In this document: piece after piece, positions 46,685-56,288 of the stretch | How positions within the stretch are numbered: the stretch's first letter is position 1 | Layout of the letters: each line of letters begins with the position of its first letter | Origin: Sphingomonas hankookensis | Lineage (GTDB): Bacteria > Pseudomonadota > Alphaproteobacteria > Sphingomonadales > Sphingomonadaceae | NCBI RefSeq assembly: GCF_022664465.1 | Contig: NZ_JAKREV010000002.1 | Location: 310,001 to 374,000, forward strand | DNA: 64,000 bases | Reading direction: 5' to 3' | Notes under the pieces: generated by a model | The model's input: the letters and a program-made list of their open reading frames with translations, nothing else | Database searches by the model: none | Told to the model about the DNA's origin: nothing | Made by a program: the position numbers and the translations under genes

Positions 46685-47929
46685 TCATTCGGCGATGGTC
46701 GCGGTCAGGCGCAGGCCGAGCACCAGCGCGTTGTCGACCGTCGGGTTCAGCCCCGGTGCGACGATATACTGTACGTGCGGCTGGACGCCGATCCCGTCGG
46801 CGATCGCGAGGCGGTGGTTGAGTTCGATCAAGGCCTCCCCCCTCGGCGGCGTTCCGATCGTCGCGCGCACGATCGCGCGTGCGGCGCTGCCCGCCCCGGC
46901 ATAGGCGATGGCGATCCCGCTATCGTCGGCGGGCCGCGCACCGATCAGCCCGCGCCAGACGAGCCCGACGGAGGAAAAGCCGGCGATCAGATTGGCACGG
47001 TCGCTCGCCACCCCCAGCCGGAAGAAGCCGCGCATTCCCCGCGCCCGGTCGCCCGCCAGCTGTGCCTCGCCCCGCAGATAGGCGCCGCGGCTATGCACCT
47101 GACGGACGACCGGCGCGTGGGTCGCCACGTCGAAGCGGTCGTCGCTGCGCGCGGTATAGGTCCAGCCGCCGGCGAGCAGGCGGACACGGCCCAGTTCGGC
47201 ATCCGCCTCCCCGATCAGCAGCGCGCCGTCGCCGCCGCCGATGCCGATCCAGATGCGGCGCGGATGGGCGGGATCGTTCGGCACGCCATCCGCCGCCGCC
47301 GCGCGCAGCGTCAGCCGGTTGCCGACCTTCACCTGCCCGCGGACCGACAGGCTGGTGCTGGGAAAGGTCGACGGCCCGGCCCGCCCCGATCCGCCCAGTT
47401 CGCTGCCCATGCCGAAGCCGCTGTTGACGAACAGCAGCGACGTCTGAACCGCGTCGAATTCGCTGTTCACGTCGTACAGCCCGACCTTCACCGACCAGCG
47501 GTCGTCGGTGCCGCGATGCTCGACCCAGCCCTCCAGCAGATGGAACAGCGGCACGCCGGTTTCGATGCTCGACGCGATCTGGCCATCGCCCACCACGTCG
47601 CCGCTGAAGCTGGCGCCGTTATTGTAGAAACCGTGGACCAGCACCGTGGTACGCGGGACGACGCCCAGCGCGTCGAGATCGGCGGTGGCGATCGCGCTGA
47701 CATTGTTGATCCAGCGCGTACCGCGCCGCCGCCCGCCCGCGACCGACGACAGGATATCGCCGGTATAGGCGAGTTGCAGGACCAGCGGATCGCGCGCCTC
47801 CACCTCGGGCAGTTCGACATTGCCGGGCGCGCGCTCGACGCTGGGTGCGGCAACCTGTGCGACGGCGGGTGCGGCAATGCCGCATGCCGCTATCGCCCCA
47901 ATCACCGCCCTGCCCCGTGCCATCCGCAT
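46685..47929 (-). CDS. OprB-type carbohydrate porin
   Basis: This 414-residue outer-membrane protein has a signal peptide (about residues 1-25, ending AAPAVAQ) and alternating beta-strand patterns throughout. Typical OprB segments include LEGWVEHRGTDDRWSVKVGL, YDVNSEFDAVQTSLLFVNSG and the last strand LVLGLRLTATIAE. Such porins mediate diffusion of sugars. An ATG two codons downstream has better spacing to GGACGG and may be the true start. It is divergent from the amidohydrolase gene. Confidence 0.85.
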   Translation of the reverse strand: MRMARGRAVIGAIAACGIAAPAVAQVAAPSVERAPGNVELPEVEARDPLVLQLAYTGDILSSVAGGRRRGTRWINNVSAIATADLDALGVVPRTTVLVHGFYNNGASFSGDVVGDGQIASSIETGVPLFHLLEGWVEHRGTDDRWSVKVGLYDVNSEFDAVQTSLLFVNSGFGMGSELGGSGRAGPSTFPSTSLSVRGQVKVGNRLTLRAAAADGVPNDPAHPRRIWIGIGGGDGALLIGEADAELGRVRLLAGGWTYTARSDDRFDVATHAPVVRQVHSRGAYLRGEAQLAGDRARGMRGFFRLGVASDRANLIAGFSSVGLVWRGLIGARPADDSGIAIAYAGAGSAARAIVRATIGTPPRGEALIELNHRLAIADGIGVQPHVQYIVAPGLNPTVDNALVLGLRLTATIAE

Positions 47930-48060
47930 TCCCGTCCGTTACGATCTTCCTGGCGAAGACGGCAGGGGGTGTCGCGAATTTCGCTATACGATCGCGCGAG
48001 CCGCCGGGGTTGACCGGGATGTGGCAGCGGCGGCAAGCTGACGCTTTCGCGAGGGCAGCC

Positions 48061-49221
48061 ATGTACCAGCGTTTCGCCGAGATCGTCGATGCCGTGACCG
48101 CGATCCGGCACGATCTCCACGCCCATCCCGAACTGGCCTTTGCCGAACATCGCACCGCCGGAATCGTCGCCGAACAGTTGCGTGCCGCGGGGCTCACCGT
48201 CACGACCGGGATCGGCGGGACCGGGGTGGTGGGGACGCTGACCCATGGGCGGCCGGGTGCGACACTGGGCCTACGCGCCGACATGGATGCGCTGCCGTTT
48301 CAGGAACAAGGCGCGCCGCCCTATGCCAGCACCCGTCCGGGCGTGTTCCATGGTTGTGGCCATGACGGACATACCGCGATCCTGATCGGCGCGGCGCGGC
48401 ATCTGGCCAGCCTGCCGCCGTTCGACGGCACGATCCATTTCCTTTTCCAGCCGGCCGAGGAGGGACAGGCGGGCGCGCGGGCGATGATCGAGGACGGGTT
48501 GTTCGAACGCTTCCCGTGCGACAGCGTGTTCGCGCTGCACAACTGGCCCGACCTGCCGGCGGGCGAGATCCGCACGCGCGCCGGGCCGATCATGGCGGCG
48601 GCGGACAAGTTCGTCATCAGGGTTCTTGGCAAGGGTGGGCATGCCGCCATGCCGCAAGGGACGCCCGATGCGGTGCTCGCAGCAGCGCAGCTGGTCACGC
48701 AGCTCAACACCATCGTCGCGCGGCGGATCGCACCGACCGACCCCGCGGTGCTGTCGGTGACGCAGGTCAACGGCGGCGATACGCACAACGTCCTCCCCGC
48801 GGAGGTGACGCTGGTCGGCACGGTCCGCACCTTCGATGTGGCGGTGCAGGCGCGGATCGAGGCGGCGATCCGGTCGGTCGCGGCGGGGATCGGTATCGCC
48901 AGCGATACGCGGATCGAGGTCGACTATATCCGCACCTACCCGCCGACGATCAACGACGCGCGGTCGGCGTCGATCGCGCTGGAGGCGGCGGCCGCCGCCG
49001 GACTGGCGCACGGCGAGGCGCCCGATCCGGCGATGACGGCCGAGGACTTTTCGTTCATGCTACAGGCCTGTCCGGGTGCCTATGTCTGGCTCGGGCAGGC
49101 GCGCGAGGGGGGCGAGAACCCCGCGCTGCACCACCCGCGCTACGACTTCAACGATGCGATCATCGGCCCCGGCATCGCGTGGATCGCGGCGCTGGCCGCG
49201 CGGGTGGTCGGGGCGCGCTAG
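48061..49221 (+). CDS. M20-family amidohydrolase (hippurate hydrolase-like)
   Basis: This 386-residue metal-dependent amidase hydrolyses N-acyl amino acids such as hippurate. Metal ligands are in VFHGCGHDGHTAILIGAARH near residue 97, FLFQPAEEGQAGA near residue 130 and the C-terminal MTAEDFSFML near residue 328. The middle dimerisation domain (about residues 180-295) contains GKGGHAAMPQGTPDAV. The ATG at 48061 was chosen, because the earlier in-frame starts lie in the porin promoter region and lack a domain. It is divergent from the porin gene. Confidence 0.92.
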   Translation: MYQRFAEIVDAVTAIRHDLHAHPELAFAEHRTAGIVAEQLRAAGLTVTTGIGGTGVVGTLTHGRPGATLGLRADMDALPFQEQGAPPYASTRPGVFHGCGHDGHTAILIGAARHLASLPPFDGTIHFLFQPAEEGQAGARAMIEDGLFERFPCDSVFALHNWPDLPAGEIRTRAGPIMAAADKFVIRVLGKGGHAAMPQGTPDAVLAAAQLVTQLNTIVARRIAPTDPAVLSVTQVNGGDTHNVLPAEVTLVGTVRTFDVAVQARIEAAIRSVAAGIGIASDTRIEVDYIRTYPPTINDARSASIALEAAAAAGLAHGEAPDPAMTAEDFSFMLQACPGAYVWLGQAREGGENPALHHPRYDFNDAIIGPGIAWIAALAARVVGAR

Positions 49222-49224
49222 GCT

Positions 49225-50385
49225 TCAGAGATATTTTAGCCAGCCGATATCGTTGCGGCGCTGCTTGAACTGCGCGAACCGGCGGGTCGGCAGGTAGAGC
49301 GCGGCCAGCAGCACGGCATAGAGCGCCCAGATGCCGGCGAGATGGTCGAACCCGTACACCGTCCCCCGGTTCGGACCCCACAGCCCGAGTGCGATCAGGT
49401 ACAGCGCGCGCAACAGGTACAGGTGCAGCAGATAGAAGAACATCGGTGCCGCGCCGAAGATCGCCAGCGCCGGAATCAAGCGCGACGCCTGCCACCGCTC
49501 GAACGCCGCCAGCAGCAGCGCACCGAGGCCGACCGTCGGCAGCAGGTACAGCAGCGATGGCGGATATTTGGTGAGCGCGAGGAAACTGATCGCAGTGCGC
49601 AGCGGCGTGCCGGCATCGAACCATGGCCGGTCGCCATAGATATTCAACGTTCGCAGCACGACGAACCCTGCGATCAGGCCGAGCCCCAGCAGCACCAGCC
49701 GCCGCAGCCGCCGCAGCCGCACGGCCGGGGCGGTGGCGTTCGCGAACCACGGACCGATGCCATAGCCCAGCAGGATCAGGCCGATCCATGGCAATACCGG
49801 ATAGGTCGTCTTCCAGGTAATGCCGAGAAATTCGAACGCGGCGCGCTGGTGCAGCAGCGCCCACGGCACGAAGAACGCGTCGCCCGGCGCCAGCACGATG
49901 CCGTCGAGCAGATTATGGCCGCAGACAACGGCCAGCCCCAGCGCGACGATCACCTTTCGCGAACAATGCACCGCACCGGCGAGGACGACCATGCTGGCGC
50001 CGATCGCCCAGATGACCTGCAGCCACAGCGTCTGCGGCGGGAACTTCGCGCTCCACGCGAACGAGACGAAGGTAATTTCGAAGATCAGCAGGAATGCGCC
50101 GCGCCGAAGCAGGAAGTCGGACATTTCGGCGCGCGAATGTTTCTGGCCGTACAGCCATGCCGACAGCCCGGTCAGCGCGACGAACACCGGTGCGCAGATC
50201 GAGCTGAGCAGCCGGGTGAAGAACAACGCGGGCATCACCGTGGTGGCGTCGACCGGATCACCAACCTGCAAATGGGTGAAGAACGTCTCGCGGACATGGT
50301 CGAGCAGCATCACGACCATCACCAGCCCGCGCAGGGCATCGATCGATTGCAGGCGGGTCGTCGGGCGCTTCGCTTCCAGATGCAT
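49225..50385 (-). CDS. DUF1624 (heparan-alpha-glucosaminide acetyltransferase-like) membrane protein
   Basis: This 386-residue polytopic membrane protein has about ten helices. The family signature RLQSIDALRGLVMVVMLLDH, near residue 10, includes the conserved D-x-L-R-G and the His at the end, followed by FVALTGLSAWLYG. The family resembles eukaryotic transmembrane acetyltransferases that move acetyl groups to sugars, and bacterial members are largely uncharacterised. The ATG at 50385 is preferred over one 12 codons upstream. It converges on the amidohydrolase gene and is divergent from the dehydrogenase gene. Confidence 0.86.
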   Translation of the reverse strand: MHLEAKRPTTRLQSIDALRGLVMVVMLLDHVRETFFTHLQVGDPVDATTVMPALFFTRLLSSICAPVFVALTGLSAWLYGQKHSRAEMSDFLLRRGAFLLIFEITFVSFAWSAKFPPQTLWLQVIWAIGASMVVLAGAVHCSRKVIVALGLAVVCGHNLLDGIVLAPGDAFFVPWALLHQRAAFEFLGITWKTTYPVLPWIGLILLGYGIGPWFANATAPAVRLRRLRRLVLLGLGLIAGFVVLRTLNIYGDRPWFDAGTPLRTAISFLALTKYPPSLLYLLPTVGLGALLLAAFERWQASRLIPALAIFGAAPMFFYLLHLYLLRALYLIALGLWGPNRGTVYGFDHLAGIWALYAVLLAALYLPTRRFAQFKQRRNDIGWLKYL

Positions 50386-50489
50386 TGCGGCGATGTATAC
50401 GTGATAACATATCCTTAGCAACCGTGCGGTGCTTGACCGGGCAGACGGCGGTGCGGCACGACCCTAGGTTCATTCGATGGAGGCGACCG

Positions 50490-51416
50490 ATGGCATTGCT
50501 CTATACTGCGCAGCCGGCGCGCGGCGAGGCTTGGGCGGCGATATTCGCCGGGGCGATGCCCGACCTCGACGTGCGGCTGGCGCCGGCGATCGGCGATCCA
50601 GCAGACATTCGCTATCTGGCGGCGTGGACGCTGGCGCCGGGACTGATCGAGACGCTGCCGAACCTCGAGGTGCTGTTCTCGATCGGCGCGGGCGTGGACC
50701 AGCTCGACCTGTCGCAGGTGCCGGCGCAGGTGACGGTGGTGCGGCTGGTCGAACCGAACCTAGCCGCAGCGATGGCGGAGTATGTCGCGATGACGGTGCT
50801 GGCGCTGCACCGCGACCTGTACGCCTATGCCGAGCAACAGCGTGCCGGCGTGTGGCGGCAGTTGCCGCAGGTGCCGGCGGGGGAACGGCGCGTCGGGATC
50901 GCCGGGCTGGGGCAGATGGGATCGGCGGCGCTCGATGCGCTGGAACCGTTCGGGTTCGCGCTGTCGGGCTGGAGCCGGTCGCCACGTTCGCTGCCCGGCG
51001 TGACCTGTTTCCACGGCGATGACGGCCTGGGGGACTTTGCGGCGCAGGCGGACATTCTGGTCAACCTGTTGCCGCTGACGCCCGAGACGCGCGGGTTTCT
51101 GGGACGTACGCTGTTCGAACGCATGCCGTCGGGCGCGGCGATCGTCAGTGCGGGACGTGGCGGGCATCTCGATGCGGCGGCGCTGGTCGCGGCGCTGGAT
51201 GCCGGACGGCTGTCGCGCGCGGTCCTCGACGTGACGCCGGTCGAACCGTTGCCGGCCGCCGATCCGCTCTGGCACCATCCCCGCGTCGTAGTGACACCGC
51301 ATGTCGCGGCGGCGACGGACAACGAAGGGTCGGGGAAAGCGGTGCTGGCGAACATCCGGCGGCACCGCGCGGGCGAACCGATGCTGGGCGTCGTCGCGCG
51401 CGAACGGGGCTATTGA
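50490..51416 (+). CDS. D-2-hydroxyacid dehydrogenase (glyoxylate/hydroxypyruvate reductase-like)
   Basis: This is a 308-residue NAD(P)-dependent reductase of 2-ketoacids. The nucleotide-binding fold has VGIAGLGQMGSAALDALEPF near residue 132. Catalytic residues lie in NLLPLTPETRGFLG (near 190), VSAGRGGHLD (Arg near 221) and VVTPHVAAATD (His near 271). It has the GhrA-like arrangement. The ATG at 50490 follows the ribosome-binding site GGAGGCG. A perfect 8-bp hairpin lies just after it, before the second tRNA-Asp gene. Confidence 0.9.
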   Translation: MALLYTAQPARGEAWAAIFAGAMPDLDVRLAPAIGDPADIRYLAAWTLAPGLIETLPNLEVLFSIGAGVDQLDLSQVPAQVTVVRLVEPNLAAAMAEYVAMTVLALHRDLYAYAEQQRAGVWRQLPQVPAGERRVGIAGLGQMGSAALDALEPFGFALSGWSRSPRSLPGVTCFHGDDGLGDFAAQADILVNLLPLTPETRGFLGRTLFERMPSGAAIVSAGRGGHLDAAALVAALDAGRLSRAVLDVTPVEPLPAADPLWHHPRVVVTPHVAAATDNEGSGKAVLANIRRHRAGEPMLGVVARERGY

Positions 51417-51429
51417 AGGGTCGCGATCC

Positions 51430-51450
51430 GGCGCATCCATGTGATGCGCC
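51430..51450. terminator. Hairpin after the dehydrogenase gene
   Basis: GGCGCATC and GATGCGCC form a perfect 8-bp stem with a CATGT loop, 13 bp after the stop and just 1 bp before the tRNA-Asp repeat. No T run follows, so it may be a weak or factor-assisted terminator. Confidence 0.5.
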
Positions 51451-51549
<99 letters not shown>

Positions 51550-52815
51550 TTACGGAGCCGCGCCGGGGCTGTCAACGGCGCTGTTCGCCGTGGCGGCATT
51601 TCGCCCCGACGGCGGTATGTCTTGCACCAGTGTGCCATGTTCGAACAGGAAGCCGGCGATATCGGGCTTGCCCGCGCCCTTCAGCACCGTCTGGATGATG
51701 ATGAGCAGCGGCACCGCCAGCAACGCGCCGGGCGTGCCCCAGACCCAGCCCCAGAAGCTGAGTGTGATGAGGATCATCAACGGATTGATCGTCAGGCGGT
51801 GGCCGACGACCAGCGGGGTGATGACGTTTGCCTCCACCAGATGCGCGCCGACCATGATCGCCGCGGGCAGCAGCGCCCACCAGATATCGGTGAAGGTCAT
51901 CAACCCGCCCAGCGCGAGCAGCAGCGCGGCGAAGATGGGGCCCAGATACGGCACATAGTTGAGCAGCGCGACGATCCCGCCCCACATCAGCGGCGTCGGC
52001 ATACCGATATACCACAGCGCCAGCGCGACGATGACGCCGAGCATCAGGTTGATGAGCGTGATCGTGCCGAGATAGGCCGAGGTGTCGTCGACGACGTTCT
52101 GGATCACCCGCGCGGTCGCCATCGCCCCGCCGAAGCTGCTGCGACCGGTGATCGCCGCGCGGCGCAGATCGGTCCAGCCCGCCAGGAAGAAATAGATTAC
52201 GAGGATCGCGAAGAACATTTCCAGCAGCGCCGACGGTGCCGAGGTCGTGACGAGATCGAGCAGCGACTGCGGCGGGGCGACGCTGGCCGCGCTCTGTTTG
52301 GCGGGGGCGGTCGCGACGTTGGCGATCAGGCCGTTCACGAATTTTTCGAGGCTGGCATAGAAATCGATCAGCGGCGCGACATTTTCCTGAACGCGGTCGA
52401 TCCGGTCGGGCAGGATTTGCGCCCAGCCCCATGCCGGCACGACGATCGACGCCAGCGCGCCATTGGCGACCAGCAGGAACAGCAACACGCAGAACAGCGC
52501 GGCGAGCGGTGCGGGCACGCGGTGCCGTTCCTGCCATTCGAGCAGCGGCACCAGCGCGATGGCGATGACGATCGCGGCGGTCAGCGGCAGGAAGAAGCGC
52601 GCGCCTGCCTGCAACGCGAAGGGCAGCGCCAGCACCAGCCCGACCCCCGCGATCAGCGTCAACGCGGCGAGCAGCCGGTCGCGACGCAGCTCCTCGGTCG
52701 GGGCATCGACCACCGCGTCGACCGGATCGGACGGTGGCGTCGCCGCCGTACCGCTCGCCCCCGTCCGGTCGACCGGCGGCCGGGATGCTTCGGATTCGGG
52801 TGCGGTATCTGCCAT
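51550..52815 (-). CDS. AI-2E family transporter
   Basis: This 421-residue membrane protein of the AI-2E (PerM/TqsA) family has eight predicted helices. Typical segments are FALQAGARFFLPLTAAIVIA near residue 67, the C-terminal pore motif VPYLGPIFAALLLALGG near residue 295 and PLVVGHRLTINPLMILI near residue 350. Family members export AI-2 or act as sodium/proton antiporters, and the substrate here cannot be told. The N-terminal 40 residues are a hydrophilic extension rich in Pro, Asp and Thr. The gene stops at the edge of the second tRNA-Asp repeat and is divergent from bioF. Confidence 0.9.
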   Translation of the reverse strand: MADTAPESEASRPPVDRTGASGTAATPPSDPVDAVVDAPTEELRRDRLLAALTLIAGVGLVLALPFALQAGARFFLPLTAAIVIAIALVPLLEWQERHRVPAPLAALFCVLLFLLVANGALASIVVPAWGWAQILPDRIDRVQENVAPLIDFYASLEKFVNGLIANVATAPAKQSAASVAPPQSLLDLVTTSAPSALLEMFFAILVIYFFLAGWTDLRRAAITGRSSFGGAMATARVIQNVVDDTSAYLGTITLINLMLGVIVALALWYIGMPTPLMWGGIVALLNYVPYLGPIFAALLLALGGLMTFTDIWWALLPAAIMVGAHLVEANVITPLVVGHRLTINPLMILITLSFWGWVWGTPGALLAVPLLIIIQTVLKGAGKPDIAGFLFEHGTLVQDIPPSGRNAATANSAVDSPGAAP

Positions 52816-52916
52816 GTATCGAGCCTAGTCCCTATCGGCGGTCCGCGCCATCGGCGGCGTAACGCGCGGGCACCCGATTTGCGCCACGCGGGAGCGGGCG
52901 ATATGGGCCTCGCCCG

Positions 52917-54071
52917 ATGACCGACGCCCGACAGCATGCGAGCCCCCTGCCCCCGGCGCTGCGCCCGATCGCCGCCGATCTGGCGCGGCTGTCGGCGATC
53001 GACCGGCGGCGCGCACTGATGCCGATCGCCGGGCGCGATTTCGCGTCGAACGATTATTTGGGCTTGGCCGGGTCGACGGTGCTGCGCGAGGCGGTCACGG
53101 ACGCGATCGCGCGGGGGGTGCCGGTCGGGTCGGGCGGGTCGCGGCTGCTGCGTGGCAACCATGCCGAGCATGAAGCGCTGGAGGCCGAGGCCGCCGCGTT
53201 CTTCGGCAGCGAGCATGCGCTGTGGTTCTCCAGTGGTTTCGCCGCCAACGCGGCGCTGCTGGCGACGTTGCCGCAGCGGGGCGACCTGATCGTCCACGAC
53301 ACGCTGATCCATGCCAGCGCGCATGAGGGGATGCGGCTGGCGCGTGCCCCGGCGGTGGCGGCGGGGCATAACGATCCGCACGCGATCGACGATGCGATCC
53401 GCAACTGGCGGCGGCAGGGCGGCACGGGCAGCCCGTGGATCGCGGTCGAAAGCCTCTACAGCATGGACGGCGACATCGCGCCCTTGGATGCGCTGGCGGA
53501 GGTCGCGGCGCGGCACGATGCGATGCTGCTGATCGACGAGGCGCATGCGACCGGCGTGTTCGGACCGGATGGGCGCGGGCTGGCCGCCGCGCTGGAGGGA
53601 CAGGCGAACGTCGTGACCTTGCGTACTTGTGGCAAGGCGTTGGGCAGCGAAGGCGCGCTGGTGTGCGGGCCGGCGGTCGTCATCGATTTCCTGATCAACC
53701 GGGCGCGCGGCTTCATCTTTTCGACCGCGCCGTCGCCGGTCATGGCGACGGCGGTGCGCGCCGGGCTGGGCGTGCTGGCGAACGAGCCGGCGCGGCGTAA
53801 GCGGCTGGCGGCGTTGGTCGGCCATGCAGGCAAGCGGCTGGGACCACTCGGCGCGAGCGTGACGGGAACGCAGATCCTGCCGTTGATCGTCGGCGACGAC
53901 GGGCGGGCGATGGCGCTGGCAGCGGCGGTGCAGGCCGCCGGGTTCGACCTGCGTGGTATCCGTCCGCCGACCGTGCCGGCGGGGAGCGCGCGGTTGCGGA
54001 TATCGTTGACGCTGAACATCGACGAGGCCGATATCGATGCGCTGGCCGGGGTTCTGGAGCGACTTGCATGA
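52917..54071 (+). CDS. bioF: 8-amino-7-oxononanoate synthase
   Basis: BioF joins pimeloyl-ACP/CoA and alanine to make 8-amino-7-oxononanoate in biotin synthesis. The 384-residue PLP enzyme has FASNDYLGLAGST near residue 42, GSGGSRLLRGNHAEH near residue 69, the Asp/His contacts in LLIDEAHATGVFG near residue 204, and the PLP lysine in TLRTCGKALGSEGA near residue 239. The stop overlaps bioD by 4 nt. No BioR-type operator (TTATxxATAA) is visible in the 100 bp upstream. Confidence 0.94.
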   Translation: MTDARQHASPLPPALRPIAADLARLSAIDRRRALMPIAGRDFASNDYLGLAGSTVLREAVTDAIARGVPVGSGGSRLLRGNHAEHEALEAEAAAFFGSEHALWFSSGFAANAALLATLPQRGDLIVHDTLIHASAHEGMRLARAPAVAAGHNDPHAIDDAIRNWRRQGGTGSPWIAVESLYSMDGDIAPLDALAEVAARHDAMLLIDEAHATGVFGPDGRGLAAALEGQANVVTLRTCGKALGSEGALVCGPAVVIDFLINRARGFIFSTAPSPVMATAVRAGLGVLANEPARRKRLAALVGHAGKRLGPLGASVTGTQILPLIVGDDGRAMALAAAVQAAGFDLRGIRPPTVPAGSARLRISLTLNIDEADIDALAGVLERLA

Positions 54072-54691
54072 CCGCGATCGTGGTGACCGGGACCGATACC
54101 GATATCGGCAAGACGGTGTTCGCCGCCGCGCTGACCGCCGCGCTCGGGGCGCACTATTGGAAGCCGGTGCAGGCGGGCACCGACGACGGGACCGATCGGC
54201 AGCGGGTCGCGCGGCTGGCGGGGATCGCATCCGACCGTATCCTGCCTGAAGCCTATGCGCTGGCCACCCCCTGCTCCCCACACCGCGCAGCGGCGATCGA
54301 CGGGGTGACGATCGACCTCGACCGGCTGACGTTGCCGGTGGTCGACGGGCCGCTGGTGGTGGAGGGGGCCGGCGGCGTGCTGGTGCCGATCGCCGGCGCC
54401 ACGACCTTTGCCGACCTGTTCGCACGCTGGCAGCGGCCGGTGGTGCTGGTCGCGCGCACCGCGCTTGGCACGATCAACCACAGCCTGTTGTCGATCGAGG
54501 CGTTGCGCGCGCGCGGCGTACCGCTGCTGGGCGTCGCGTTCGTCGGCGATGCGGTGCCCGACAGCGAGGAAACGATCGTCCGGCTGGGCAATACGCGGCG
54601 GCTGGGGCGGTTGCCGCAGTTGCCCGAGCTGACGCCCGACAGCTTGGCGCGCGCCTTTACCGAGGGGTTCGCGGTGGAGGATTTCCGGTGA
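54068..54691 (+). CDS. bioD: Dethiobiotin synthetase
   Basis: BioD closes the ureido ring with CO2 and ATP. The 207-residue protein starts TAIVVTGTDTDIGKTVFAAA with the P-loop, then HYWKPVQAGTDD near residue 30 and LVVEGAGGVLVPIAG near residue 97. The overlaps with bioF (4 nt) and bioA (4 nt) point to a tight operon with translational coupling. Confidence 0.95.
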   Translation: MTAIVVTGTDTDIGKTVFAAALTAALGAHYWKPVQAGTDDGTDRQRVARLAGIASDRILPEAYALATPCSPHRAAAIDGVTIDLDRLTLPVVDGPLVVEGAGGVLVPIAGATTFADLFARWQRPVVLVARTALGTINHSLLSIEALRARGVPLLGVAFVGDAVPDSEETIVRLGNTRRLGRLPQLPELTPDSLARAFTEGFAVEDFR

Positions 54692-55929
54692 GCGCGGTGT
54701 GGCATCCATTCACCCAGCACGGGTTGAACGAACCGATCCCGCAGATCGTGCGCGGCGACGGCGCGGCGCTGTGGCGTGCCGACGGGCGGCGGATCGTCGA
54801 TGCGATCTCGTCGTGGTGGGTGACGACGCACGGCCACAACCATCCGCGCATCGCCGCCGCGATCGCCGAACAGGCGGGGCGGCTCGACCAGATCATCTTT
54901 GCCGGATACACCCATGAGCCCGCCGAGACGCTGGCCGCCGGGCTGCGCGCGATGCTGCCGGATGCGCTGACCCGCGTGTTTTTTTCGGACTCGGGATCGA
55001 CCAGCGTCGAGGTCGCGCTGAAGATGGCGCTCGGCTATTGGCGCAACGGGGGCGAGGACCGACACCGCATCCTCGTGCTGGACCATGGCTATCATGGCGA
55101 CACCATCGGGGCGATGTCGGTCGGCGCGCGCGGGGTGTTCAACCGCGCCTATGCCCCGCTGCTGTTCGATGTCGGGTCGATCCCCTTCCCCGACGCCGGG
55201 CGCGAGCAGGCGACCTATGATGCGCTGGCGGCGGCGGCGCGCGCTGGCGCGGCGGCGTTCATCGTCGAACCGCTGGTGCTGGGCGCGGGCGGGATGCGGA
55301 TGTATCCGGCCGCGGTACTGGCCGAGATGCACCGTATCTGCGCGACCCATGGCGTATTGTTCATCGCCGACGAAGTGATGACTGGATGGGGTCGCACCGG
55401 CACGCTGACCGCGTGCGAACAGGCAGGCGTCGTGCCCGACCTGATGTGCCTGTCGAAGGGGCTGACCGGCGGGGCGATCCCGCTGGCGGTGACGATGGCG
55501 AGCGAGGCGATCTATCAGGCGCATTATGGGCCGGACCGGGCGACGATGTTCTTTCACTCGTCGAGCTACACTGCCAATCCCGTCGCCTGTGCCGCGGCGA
55601 GTGCCAATCTGGCGATCTGGCGCGAAGAGCCGGTAGTGGCGCGGATCGCGTCGCTAGGAGAGCGGCAAGCGGTTCGGCTGGCAGCTATGGGCACGCATCC
55701 GCGGGTCGCCAACGCGCGGCGGCTGGGGACGATCGCGGCGTTCGAGCTGGAAGGCGACGAGGGGTATCTGTCCGACCGGGCGCCGAAGCTGATGGCGCAG
55801 TTCCGCGAGGCGGGTGTGTTGCTGCGGCCGCTGGGGTCGACGCTCTACGTCATGCCGCCCTATTGCATCGACGATACCGATCTCGACGCGATCTACGCCG
55901 CGCTCGGTGAGGCGTGCGACTTGGGTTGA
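54688..55929 (+). CDS. bioA: Adenosylmethionine-8-amino-7-oxononanoate aminotransferase
   Basis: BioA is a PLP transaminase that uses SAM as amino donor to make 7,8-diaminononanoate. The 413-residue protein starts VWHPFTQHG, the usual BioA signature, and has SSWWVTTHGHNHP near residue 42, RVFFSDSGSTSVEVALKMAL near residue 96, LFIADEVMTGWGRTG near residue 225 and the PLP lysine in LMCLSKGLTGGAIP near residue 259. The start is GTG at 54688. It closes the bioF-bioD-bioA operon. bioB lies apart, at 61391. Confidence 0.95.
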   Translation: MSAVWHPFTQHGLNEPIPQIVRGDGAALWRADGRRIVDAISSWWVTTHGHNHPRIAAAIAEQAGRLDQIIFAGYTHEPAETLAAGLRAMLPDALTRVFFSDSGSTSVEVALKMALGYWRNGGEDRHRILVLDHGYHGDTIGAMSVGARGVFNRAYAPLLFDVGSIPFPDAGREQATYDALAAAARAGAAAFIVEPLVLGAGGMRMYPAAVLAEMHRICATHGVLFIADEVMTGWGRTGTLTACEQAGVVPDLMCLSKGLTGGAIPLAVTMASEAIYQAHYGPDRATMFFHSSSYTANPVACAAASANLAIWREEPVVARIASLGERQAVRLAAMGTHPRVANARRLGTIAAFELEGDEGYLSDRAPKLMAQFREAGVLLRPLGSTLYVMPPYCIDDTDLDAIYAALGEACDLG

Positions 55930-55948
55930 TCACGACCGTAGCGCAGCG

Positions 55949-56239
55949 TTACGACGCGTTGCGGCGGCGGGTTTCCCAGCCCTTCTTCGCGGCGGCCGAG
56001 CGATCGGCGGCGGGGCGGTCAGCGGCTGCCTTGCCGCCGTTATGCGCGGATTTGTGCGTATCGGGCTTGCCGCGGCCCGAGCCGGACTTGTTGCCACCGC
56101 CCGAATCCTTGTTCACCGTCGCCCAGGCGCGGCGTTCGGCTTCCTCCTCGGACAGGCCGCGTTCTTCATAGCCCTGCTCGATATGCTCGGCCTTGCGCTT
56201 CTGCTTGTCGGTATAGCTGCTCTTGTCGCCGCGTGGCAT
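55949..56239 (-). CDS. Small basic hydrophilic protein (plasmid-stabilization-like)
   Basis: This 96-residue protein begins MPRGDKSSYTDKQKRKAEH, continues ERGLSEEEAERRAWATVNK, and has a Gly/Ser/Lys-rich low-complexity C-terminal half ending AAKKGWETRRRNAS. Similar small proteins are often annotated plasmid stabilization protein, without experimental basis that I know of. The gene lies alone and leftward, 19 bp after bioA. The ATG at 56239 is preferred because a good GGAGG sequence precedes it. An ATG nine codons upstream is possible. Confidence 0.7.
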   Translation of the reverse strand: MPRGDKSSYTDKQKRKAEHIEQGYEERGLSEEEAERRAWATVNKDSGGGNKSGSGRGKPDTHKSAHNGGKAAADRPAADRSAAAKKGWETRRRNAS

Positions 56240-56288
56240 GGCCAACCTCCTGTGGTGAAGGTTCAACCGTCGATGCTGCAGCTGGGTT